A DNA stretch of 64,000 nucleotides from Aulostomus chinensis. Taxonomy: Eukaryota; Chordata; Actinopteri; Syngnathiformes; Aulostomidae. The notes beneath the pieces are model-generated. The model did not search any database. It saw only the letters and a program-made list of their open reading frames with translations, and was not told the DNA's origin. The stretch lies in the NCBI GenBank assembly GCA_037954235.1, contig JBBMOA010000019.1, forward strand, positions 14,768,305-14,832,304. The letters run 5' to 3'. Below are positions 11,732-22,339 of the stretch, in pieces. How positions within the stretch are numbered: the first letter of the stretch is position 1; the number at the start of each line of letters is the position of its first letter. The position numbers and the translations under genes are program-made.

Positions 11732-11850
11732 CTGCAGAGTGACCGTCTCAGGATGAACACGTCCCTGATGTGAGCAAGAGATGTGAGTGTGATTGCTGCA
11801 GGATAAAGAGTGAGATAAGAGGAGCCCTTTGCTCACCCTCACACCCTTTC
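11732..11850 (-). other. slc26a1: Candidate non-coding first exon of slc26a1
   Basis: The minus strand has a strong donor, CTGCAG|GTGAGT, about 110 bases downstream of a compact promoter-like cluster. It is the closest promoter-plus-donor upstream of the acceptor at 8704. Assignment to slc26a1 is inference from position and strand. The transcription start is not determined. Confidence 0.4.
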
Positions 11851-11901
11851 CTATTGGCTTGATGACGGGGAGTGGGCGGGGCTTGTCACCATCATTTGCA
11901 T
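11850..11901 (-). promoter_or_regulatory. Candidate promoter cluster: octamer, GC box, CCAAT
   Basis: Read on the minus strand, a perfect POU octamer ATGCAAAT (11894-11901), a GC box CCCCGCCC (11874-11881) and a CCAAT box (11853-11857) follow one another within 50 bp, ahead of a good splice donor. This arrangement is typical of a TATA-less promoter. It probably drives slc26a1. Confidence 0.4.
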
Positions 11902-13064
11902 TAAGTGAAAAGCATATTTGTGTTGAAATCAAACTCGTTTGTGGGTCAAAAGTGGAAGAAATATAACAATATAAGAGCTTTCACCTGTAAGGCCCTGTAG
12001 ATAGAATCACTATCTTTTAATCGAAAATATACATTAAAAAAAAACAACATGTTTTTGCTCTGGAGCACAATTCGGGGAACAGGACAGTAATGCTCAATCT
12101 TATTATCATCTCATCAGCTATGATATATTATTCGAATCCGTTTAGCAAATAATTACAAAAGAATTCGGTGTGTCTTGCACATGCACACACAGTCTGTTAA
12201 CGTGTTGAGATTCAAAATGAATGAATATGTCTGCAGTAATAGTTGCAACAATGGTGCAAGATCATTCAGTTGATTGATTTGAAAAATAGATTTGAAATTG
12301 ATTTTTAAATTTGCAAATGGAATAAAACAGCAAATTAGATGACAAAAACAAACCGCAGGCATGTCCAGATGCATCCATCGCTTTTAAACGCCCTCTGGAA
12401 ACTCTTCTGTTATCATCTGAGAGAATCTGCTGTGTTGTTGCCTTTTCTCAGTGACGAGGATGGTTTCTTATTTTGTGTGTGTTATATCTACTCCTACGTG
12501 GGGCCACCGCAGGAAATAAATTCAACAAAAAAATCTGCCGGATTTGGTGCTCATGCAAATGTAGTGTGAACCTGGTTTTGATGACCGCTAGAGGAATTAC
12601 GCAAAAACTGTTGAAATGATCTTGAAACGTGGTGGGAGGGTGGGTTCGTTTTTGGAATGGCTCTCAATAAAGGGGCAGATGTAGTTGTTGTTTTGTTTTT
12701 TTGTTTTTTTTAAATTTCAGATTAATTGCAGGTTTTCATCACTTTCTTGAACAATTCTAAGCATGTGTATAAAGACACGTTGAAACAGAGTGCAAATTTG
12801 TGCAGATCTGGATTAGACTGAGCTGGTTTCTGGTTGGATGGTGGAACTTAGCTTGAGGAACAATCAACTCGATTTTGGCATTGATCTGGAAACGTACGTG
12901 ATGATGTCATATTACCTTGAGGTATCGGCGCTCTGGATATTGTAATACATTTCTGATGACAAATATATTTCTGAATGTTTAATTGACCTTCTCAGACAGT
13001 AATTTTTGGTTCTAAAATTGACTGAGAGTGAAATCAGAGTTTCTAATGGAAAACACTTCTGAAT

Positions 13065-13065
<1 letters not shown>

Positions 13066-13117
<52 letters not shown>
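13066..13117. repeat. (GT)n microsatellite, 52 bp
   Basis: Uninterrupted GT run. The poly(His-Thr) frames on the minus strand are its translation. Confidence 0.96.
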
Positions 13118-13119
<2 letters not shown>

Positions 13120-13376
13120 TTCTGTTACCACATAATAGCAATGGAATGTCACCTCCTGCTGGCAAACAATCAGAGACATTAGGAGTGTCCTTTGTTGACC
13201 TGTCAGTGTCTGGCGTAAACGCTCGCAGCACCTGAAGGGATTACTGCGCCGTCCCTTTAAATCCATCTATCTGCATGTCTCCTCCGCTGTCTGACAGGCT
13301 TCGTCATGCCATCCATCAAGACATCAGAATGTTATTTCATGTATTTCCTGGGAGAGACTCGTGAGGGAAGACTCAC

Positions 13377-13525
13377 CCAGAGAGCAGGAGCGGCGTGGGT
13401 GCCATGTGGAGGCAGCATCAGCCAGTCCCCCCTGACTGGTCCCTCCTCATCCAGCATCAGTATGTTCTCCTCCGAACCGACGGCCACTCCACTGCTCTGC
13501 TTCTGCCTTCTTCCTGCTTCCTGCA
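13377..13525 (-). other. Candidate alternative first exon upstream of slc26a1
   Basis: The minus strand ends in a strong donor CTCTGG|GTGAGT after an open frame. From the ATG at 13457 the frame encodes 27 codons (begins MLDEEGPVRGDW) and leaves in phase 0, which would be in frame with the slc26a1 exon starting at 8703. The frame is also open further upstream. A ZNF143-like motif sits just 5'. The ATG context is poor and I recognise no family, so it could be a 5' UTR exon or part of an unrelated transcript. Confidence 0.35.
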
Positions 13526-13542
13526 GCAATGCATGATGGGAG
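13526..13542 (-). promoter_or_regulatory. ZNF143/STAF-like promoter element
   Basis: Minus strand CTCCCATCATGCATTGC closely matches the known ZNF143 core (CCCA.xATGCATTGC type), which is usually found within about 100 bp of transcription starts. It lies immediately upstream of the candidate exon at 13.4-13.5 kb. No binding evidence. Confidence 0.4.
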
Positions 13543-13644
13543 TGGCTACCCCCACTAGCTGCTGGATGTGAGCAGAGGGGGAGGGGAGAAGAGACGGTAT
13601 TGTTGGCAGTGGATGATGGTTACCATGGTGACTAAACTCCTCTG

Positions 13645-13682
13645 GTGTGTGTGTTTTTGTGTGTGTGTGTGTGTGTGTGTGT
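13645..13682. repeat. (GT)n microsatellite, interrupted
   Basis: GT run broken by one T-rich interruption. Confidence 0.9.
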
Positions 13683-15042
13683 CTTTTATTTTAAACCTAG
13701 AAGTACAGCCCCGCACAGAACTGATCGAGATCTTTGGTGCTATGACATCTGAAGCTCAGCATCAGTAAAATTCCGATTATTCAGATTCCTGCTCACAGCT
13801 TTTATTTTCAATTTGCAAAAATCATTTAAAAACAAGGAACTGGATGTTTGTGTAAAATGTTGTCATCAGGAGTGTGCAAGTTTTTTGTGACAAGCAAAAA
13901 AGTTCTAAGAGCACTCGACGGGGCATGGGGAGTTCTCCAGGCTAGCTTGTGCTGCGATAAACACCCACACAGTCAGAGGGGAACCTGGTGATCACAGGAG
14001 CAGAGGCCCTGCAGCAGCTCCCTGCCTGGGACCACCATGCTAACACAGCTAACCATGCTAATGCATCGTCATCATCGTCATCGTCCTCATCATCTGTTGC
14101 CTAAAGCTCCGTGGGAACGCTCAGAGCTTGATAGACGCAGCCCCACGCTCTGAATTGCTGTTTTTCACTACGGTGAAACTGCACAGCCTGAACTTTGGAT
14201 GGATGTTAGCTGCTTGTGTGGGGGGGCAAAGTTAAATCAAGGAAAAGAAGTTGGAATTGTAGTCACATTTAAAGACTGAATAAAAAGCAGGAGCTCTCAA
14301 CGTCTCTCTGACTTCAGAATCAACGTTGTTCCTCTGTGTTTTAAAGAGTTTTATTTCCCTGCTGGTGCTCTGGTCCCTGCGACCTGCATGTCTGGTTAAG
14401 CAGCACTTCCAAAGTTGGCTTAAGAAAATTAGGATTTGGCAGTTAAACAGGTCCTGCTCAACCCTGCTGGTTTCTGATCAACCACTGAAATGAATTCATA
14501 CATTAGGAGCTGAGTGGCTCCTGTTTGCCTCACTGAAGGCATGGATACGTTCTCTTGATGACAGAGGGTTGATGAAGGATCAATATCTTAACACAGAGAT
14601 GAATTCAAATTCAAATGGAATTAATCCGAATTTTCCTTTGCCAAGCTTAAATTCTCTGGGTTCTCTTGTTTTATCATTATTTCTCCGTGAACCTGCTGAT
14701 GATACTGAAAGGTAAATAAACAAAATAAAACTACAAATTCAGAAACACGTAACAATCTGGGTGTTTCACGTCACCTACTGAAAGAGGCTCAGGACTCATT
14801 TTCTTTGCTCTCCACAAGGGAAATATTTGGCTCTGTAGCAGCGAAACACTCATGACATTCAACAACCAGTGGCTAACCTTTCTGTTACAGTCAAGAGCTG
14901 TACTGCAAAAACAAGAAAAACAGAAAACTAACTTGAAGCCATGGGCCTTTGTCTCAGAAATATTCACTTACAAGTCGCAGTCGCAGCGTTCAAATTTTGT
15001 AAATCAAAAACATTTCTTTCAAAAGCTTGAAGACTTTAATTC

Positions 15043-15043
<1 letters not shown>

Positions 15044-15080
<37 letters not shown>
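15044..15080. repeat. (ATC)n trinucleotide repeat
   Basis: About 12 ATC units ending in an A run. Confidence 0.93.
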
Positions 15081-15083
<3 letters not shown>

Positions 15084-15919
15084 AAAGAGCAGTTCAGGAA
15101 ATCCAAGAGTCTCAACCATGAGTTTTTGTCAGTGGTGTGTTCACAGATTACAGTGTCGTTCCAGAAGATTTCATTTATCTAGTTTGGAGTTTATGCTTTC
15201 AAAGCATCACGTGACATTTCACATCTGTCCGTGCAGCAGCAGCAGCAGTGTCGAGGGGTCGGTCCGACCCTCTCTGGCCACGCTGAAGGGCTCCTTCATG
15301 ATAAACCCCCCACCTACCAATTAACCTCCTCAGGGATGACAAACACCCGGCACAGACCGTCCTCTACTCATTAACAGCTCCAGTTGAGAGTCAACTAAAA
15401 TGTAAATGTTTAAGGAGGATCAGCTCAGACAAAGGAAGAAGTCACGCACTCTAAATACCTGCTGTCAAGTCAGCGCCCACTTTGATCTCCTCCATGACAG
15501 CTGGTGGCCGGGTTTGAGCCATCGAGGAGGAAAAAGGCAGGAAACTCTTTGCAGTCTCTGTTGTCAGCAGCTCTACTCAGTAAAGTCATCGTCAACTGTT
15601 TCACATCAATGTTATCATGTAATGCGGAGGGCAAACCCTTGGGATTTCAATATGCAACTGTTTCCCTTACCTACAATACAAAGGTGCAACAAGGTACTGC
15701 TGCATCATGGGAAACACCAAACCAGCCCTTAGAGTCACAGAGAAGGGCCCAGTAATCCCGTTTCCCCTTACGTACAACCTCAAGCTCCATGGAGCATCCA
15801 CATTCGGAGTACAGATGCAATTTCAGGCCTGACTACTCAACGTAAAACTGAACGAGTCAAGAGGTCTCAAACACATGAAACAATCCCAACCCTCCACCCT
15901 GAGGAGCTCCATTCATGGC

Positions 15920-15951
15920 GATGACGATGACGATGATGATGATGATGATGA
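15920..15951. repeat. (GATGAC)/(GAT)n repeat
   Basis: GAT units interspersed with GAC, about 32 bp. Confidence 0.88.
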
Positions 15952-17488
15952 AAATATGACCAGTGAGCTGTTGTTTAGACGGCTGTAAACACGAACGGGC
16001 GACAAGGTTTGAGGCTGAGGCGTGTTTTTATAAGGCGTTTAAAGTTGTAAATCAGGTGTAACTTTGGATTTTGAACTCTCACTAACAGGAAGTTGAAACT
16101 GACAAAACTCACAAAGGGAAGAACATATAAAACCTTCTCGTCCTTTTTTGGACTCTACAAGGGAGGGGAGTCTGAACCCTGAGGACCTTCAGAGAAACAC
16201 CTGATAGCTTCAAGGTCGGTACACATTTTTTTAACAAATACATTTCCAGGACTTTTTCCACATCTTTTCGGACATTTTTTTACAACCATGTCTGAAACAG
16301 CTGTTCAAACATAAAAGATAATAGAACATCCAGAATTTACCCGTGTACATTTCTGTAAAATGGATGACTTAAAGCAGGTATGATGTTCATCCAGCATTGA
16401 CTAAAAGAGACTTTTCTCAGCTGATCTGAACAGAATCACATGTTGGCTAATATTCAGGCGCTTGTGATGAAAACTTTCATGAGTTTTCCTACTTTCCTTT
16501 TTTAAAAACTATTCCAGGCCTGTAAATAGTTTTGAAATTCCTCTATTTTCCCAGGTCTCCCATGACCTCATGAACCCGGTGTCTGAACCTACGTTGGAAA
16601 CATGAGTAACAGCTTTATAGTTGTTGATTAACGTCACGTCACGTACATCAGATTCTTACCATGCAGGGCACACACGCCGGGGGAGCCATCCTCCACCTCG
16701 CGTCTGCTCTGATCTGGACCTGAGCTCCTTTTATGACGTGCAGCATCCGTTTGGATCACGTTGATGCGGATAAAACCGTTCTTTTCACTGCTTTGTGGTA
16801 TTCCAGGAAGACAAAGCCTTATTTTCCAAATCATGTAAAGTGCAGGTGTTGTTTTTTCATAAAATAGCAGCACAGTGATTTGGAGACTCACATCAATGAG
16901 TGTATCAGCAGTTCTGGTCAACGCTTGCACTTTTTAACAGTGGAATTATTAAGTAGAGAAGAAATTACAGCACAACCGATCTTGAATCAAGAGAAATGAT
17001 TTGTCAGTGTAATTTAAACATTTTGATGAATTGTTCCAGTTTTTTTTTTCCCCTCAGCAAAAATGGCAAACAGTTGCAGGGCTTGAAATTTCAATAGCAG
17101 AATTTTTCTGCCTTTATTGTCATTTGTGAAAGAGAAATCTTTGGGTCCAGCAAAGTTGAACGGACAAAGAGAACTTTGTGCTCTGGGAAATTGTGTAATT
17201 TTTTTGGTCACAATTATTTTTAGTTCATTTTCAAAAATTCATACATGGATTCTGCTGCGCAGGCTCAGCCAGCCGCGTCTGTGGGGAGGCCTGGACACAG
17301 AGGCAGCACACCGACTCAAACCAAGGTTTTTTTGTTTCATCGTTTAATACACTGAACGATTCATCACTCGGTCATGAGAGTAGTCACGTATATTTGTCCT
17401 ATTAAACGTTGATTACGACCATCATTCGTTGCAGCCTTTGAATGAGGCGTCTAGCGACTTCTCCTGATCAGTCTGTTGTCTTCCAGCT

Positions 17489-17499
17489 CCATCTAGTGG
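17489..17499 (+). promoter_or_regulatory. CTCF-like core motif
   Basis: CCATCTAGTGG fits the degenerate CTCF core CCMYCTRSTGG exactly and is followed by CAGC. It is a single motif in an intergenic region, so occupancy is unknown. Confidence 0.3.
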
Positions 17500-20400
17500 C
17501 AGCGAGTTGAACAGCATGTTGGAGCCGCTCCACCACAGCAGGTGATGCTACAGCAGCTCTCCTTTCACTGGAGGCCCTTCTCACTTTGCTTACAGATCAT
17601 TGCGTCACTTTAGTTTTACCAGCACGATTCCTCCACTTAGAGCCGCGCTGCTCCGTAAAGGTCATCCAGCACGCTCACATTTCAAATTTAAAGACACTAA
17701 ATGAGTTTATTGGGTATTTTATAGTCTGATCCTCTCAACTATCTGCGGCTAAACCGCTCGACCAGCCTCAGCATTCCTGCTTTGTAGTGCAGGCTGACCT
17801 CTCACCATCGGGTGGAAGGAGATAAGTCATAAATCCCCTCGGAGGCTTTTTTTTTTTTTTTTTTTTAAATAACACACTTTTTAAATCCGAGAGCAAATTG
17901 TTTTTTCGACGGACACCTCAGTTGGAAAAGGTGGATTAGGATGGACTCACACAGGAACAAAAAACATCTCTCGCTGCAACTTCCAGGACTCTTTTTTTGC
18001 TGCCCGTAGAAGGACAGAATCGTGGATCTGCGGCTCTCAGGGTTACAATAATTGCGTGCTCCTGTGTCAACCTGAGATTAATCTTTGAAAACCAGCTCAT
18101 GTGCTGCTGTTCTATGAGACAAGACCCGGAGAGATTGTGTGCTGGTGTCAGTGAGTTCTTAGAGGGCTGACAGAAAAATGAATTCCTCCTCTGATTGGTT
18201 AATAGCCAGCCAGCAGACTCCGGCTCAGTGCCAATCAGCGTTGGAGGGAATGATTATGGATCATCGTGTTTGCCGTTACCAAATTGGATTCCTGACAAGA
18301 GACTTAGCGTGTAATTGCTGCCTGCCACCACCAACAATAATAAAAGCCTGTTAAAAATGTGTTTGCAGGCGCACGCAGAATAATATTAAGAGATGCTGCT
18401 GTTGTCTTAGTGGAGACAGCAACGCTCCACAGGCCTCCACTTAACTACGGCTGCCACGCCCAGGACCAGAATAGGCTGCTACCTTCCTAAAATGGGGGAC
18501 CGAAGAGATCCGTATCCACCATATTTGACAGGTGCAGCTAGGCTGTGGTTACTGCACATCAACTCAGACACGAGAACAAAGAAGAAGGAGAGGAGGAGGA
18601 GGATGCTTCAGATGGACGCCTGCACTGCACTGGGACCAAGAGCATACTCCTCCTCCTTGCTGGAGCCAGCTGGATGTACTGGCTGTGTTCTAGAAAAGTA
18701 ACCCTCCCATCCCTCAAGGGCTGACCTCTGGTGTTGGAGCCTGGTCCCTGGACTGTGGGCAGGAGGATCTGAGCCCTGGTTGAATAAAGGCTGAAAGCAG
18801 GGCAGCTCACGGTGGGAGAGCTGGCTGGCAGCTGGTGGAGGAGCAAACATGGCGAGTGTGGTTGAATATTAGTTTGCTGGTGGAGAACGCAGCTGGCGGT
18901 AAGGAGAGCAACCGCCAACACCTGACCAGAGCTCCTGAGGTCACCGTGATGGCGCGCACTAGAGTGGGAGGAGAGTAATGAGTCTTGGACATATGAAGGG
19001 ATGAAGATCATGATTATTAACGTTTCACAGCACAGAATGAATGTTAGCTTTGGCTAACTGTTCACCAGTGTGGTCAAGAGCTCTTGTAAAATTTGGACCT
19101 TAATTAAGAACAAAAAGGAACCACAAATATATGAATTACTCTCAAATGGGCTGTATGCACAAATTAAGATCGAGACCTTTTTTTTTGTGTTAAATGTAAG
19201 AAGACAGTTGAGTGTATACGACGGGGCCAACACACACGAGCAGGGAGCCAAAATGATTCACCATTTTGGAGCTGGTAGATGTAAAATCAGCAGGAATATT
19301 TGGGCTCCCGTGTGTCAGAGCTCTTCAGTTGTTTTAGACTCTTCCTGTCCTGCAGCTTTAAAACACATCTTAGTCAAATACAAATAAAGACGCGTCAACT
19401 TATTGACGTAGCACGAAGAAGATTTTGAAGATACTAAATAAAACAGCAATTTGAGGACCGGCAGGTTTAATATCATAAACGATTAATGACATTCTGAGCT
19501 GCAGTGTTTCTTGCTGTAAAGTGACATTTAGAAATATCTGAAGATGGGGGGGGGGGGGGGGGAACAGGAAAGAAATTTTTACCACAAATAACAGAATGGA
19601 TAGGTTGTAATGCTGCTGAACGTATCTTGAAAATCAGGGCACAGATGATGATGAGTCAGTGCAGTCCAGTACTTTCCCCTCGCAGTTTCTCCGCGTTTTA
19701 CAGCACAACCTGTCGACTAAGACGAGGCGACATCATCGGTGACATCACCATCATCATCACCTGAATTAGAAACATTTCACCTTCCTACATTCCCGACAGC
19801 TTTGTGTAAATCCTCCTTCTTCAAACCTGCAGAGGTCACTGGATGATTACGCCTATCAAGAGTGATTCCAGCGCTGCCTCGCCGCAGTGATATAAAGTGC
19901 AATAATACTTTATGTGCCATGAAAGGTTTATGGTGCTGTGTGTGTCATCTCGAACCGCATGTCTATAAAACTCGGCGTCGTCAGTCTTGGTTGACAGTTG
20001 TTTCAACGACGTACAGTGGCAGATACAAATCTGCCATCACATCCTGCAGCCTTGGACAGTTGTAGATGCTGGGAAAAGGAAAGCATACAAACACGAACCT
20101 TGTGGTTATAAATTATTTCTTCTTTACAATCTGGTACCAAGATACGCCAGTTTATGGAATGTCTAAATACGAAGCGTCTCCCATCTTGTTAGCCAGAGTT
20201 TGGCTCGTCTGCTGCTCGATCTTTACATCCTGGGATCCAGATGTTAGTTCTTCAGAATGAGCACATATCTGGAAACCTGGTTTAGAAGTTGAAAGTGTTT
20301 GGTGATGACGAGGACTGGTGCTGCTCATCTTGGGACCGATGCAGCAAATGTCCATGTAAAATAACGTCCCCGTAATCCAGAGGTTCCAACCCTAAGGTAA

Positions 20401-21525
20401 CAACTCATGCTTCATTATCACAGGCCTGCTACTCATCCTCATAGCGGTCCAAGCGAGTCCTGGGATTCCAGCTCATTGGCCAGTATCGTCCGTCCGTTGT
20501 CGCTGTACGTCCGGTTTGGCAGGAAGGACAATCTGAAAGACAGACAAAAGATGTACTTCCCCACGTGTTTTGAAAGGCATTGTGAGAAAGAAGGTTTTTC
20601 CAGAAAGGTTAAGGTCACAACTTCGCTGGCAGAAACAAGGGTAGAGGAGTGTGTGGAGGAGTCGGGGGGAATAAAAGAGGCATGGGAAATATAACAAGCG
20701 TGACTGGGAACTATTGTCCACATTCTTTTCCAAGGGAGGGAGAGGAGGGAGACATGAGAGAAAAAAAAAAGAGATGACAGCTGGAGGATACAAGCAAATA
20801 ACAGTTTGACATGGCAAAAAGAGTTTGTGTACGCAGTGAGGTAAGAGGGTTCAAAACGAAAATATGGGAATGTCAAAAAAGGGAAATGATTATTGGTGTT
20901 GTGTGTTTGGTGTATATTTTCACTGGTTCATTTGCAACTCGCTGGAATAAACTCAAGAAAACAGCAGCAGAATAAATGTTTATAACCTGGTTGTTTTACA
21001 GCCACAACAATTACGAGACGTGCAGAAACGCAGCGATTCCGATAGAAGCGTGAATTAGAGGGACGCGCTGACCTGCACGACGCTTTTCATCTGTTTCTTC
21101 TCTTTAGCAGAAGCACAAAGGCAGATAAATTCAAGAGTTTCATATCACACACCCACTTTTATTAAACATTTATGACAGCGTACATAAACATTTAGCTAAC
21201 TCTCTCTGTCAATAGAAGTTTCACGAAATTATTTGTCATGAAGTTGATTCTGTTTTCTCAGCGAGAGAGAAGGGGGGGTCCCGTGCCACATCACCATGCT
21301 GATTGTGGCAGGTGTTTGGTTTACTCTGTTGCCGTCTCATTTTCTTGCTGTTTTACTGACATGTTTTGTGGTTATTGTGGGATCTTTTATGTGTTAAATC
21401 TCCGTCTACCTCCTTGTCCTCCTCTACTGGGGTTTCAGACTAGTTTTGTTATGTTAGTGGCCCAGAATTATTGTCCAACTAAAATGGACTTCACACTGTT
21501 GCCTCATCGAGCCATTCTACTGTAG

Positions 21526-21526
21526 C

Positions 21527-21613
<87 letters not shown>
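21526..21613. repeat. Compound (CT)n(CA)n microsatellite
   Basis: About 22 bp of CT switches directly into about 65 bp of CA. Open frames through it on the minus strand are low-complexity. Confidence 0.96.
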
Positions 21614-21614
<1 letters not shown>

Positions 21615-22224
21615 GGTGGAGGCTGGATACTTTGGGTTATGAAACAGCCCCTCCGCCTCCCAGCCATTTTCATTTGTAAACAAATAAATCAATAAATGCT
21701 CTCCAGACAGCAAGCTTGGTCGGTGACTGGGGCTCATGTTTTTACCCCTGATCTCAGGTTGTAAATGTGTGTTCCTCTCACAGAGCATCACAAAACACTG
21801 ATATTCATCAATTCCAGCGATGCGCCGATGCTGGTGGAGCATGCACACGCTGTCAAGTATCATCGTGTCACTGGACTGTGCACGTTTCAGTCTCTTTAAA
21901 GGTCTAGTCAGCGACACCCTCAGTTTGTCATGCGCATGCTTGCGTGTGCACCGTTTTACTCCCCAGAGCGGCTCAGTGCGAAGGAGGCAGGCATACGCTT
22001 CTGCTGAGACTCCTGTCCCTCTTCCATGTTCTCATTCAGGAGGACCACAGCTACCCCTGACAGTCCTGACATGAAACTACCATCAGACAGAAAAATATAT
22101 CACTCGCTATAGAAGAGCTCTCGTTTTTTTCTATCAAGGTCGTCAACTGCTTCTTCTCATAACCACGGAGGACAGTTTCCTTTCCGTCCTGCTGTGTTAA
22201 GGATTTCATAGGATGGTACTGGAA

Positions 22225-22242
22225 ACACACACACACACACAC
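22225..22242. repeat. (CA)n microsatellite
   Basis: Short CA run. Confidence 0.9.
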
Positions 22243-22302
22243 AGTACACCTGCGCAGAAGTTCTGGTGGACACAAGTGAGTATTTATCATTACTATATCT
22301 CT

Positions 22303-22339
22303 GCGCGCGCACGCACACACACACACACACACACACACC
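22303..22339. repeat. (CG)/(CA) alternating purine-pyrimidine tract
   Basis: GCGCGCGCACGC leads into (AC)n, an uninterrupted alternating purine-pyrimidine run with Z-DNA potential. Confidence 0.9.

Noticed and set aside
18559..19011. 150-codon minus-strand open frame
   Set aside because: No family resemblance, low-complexity Ser-rich end, no splice context. The plus strand is purine-rich, which keeps the frame open by composition.
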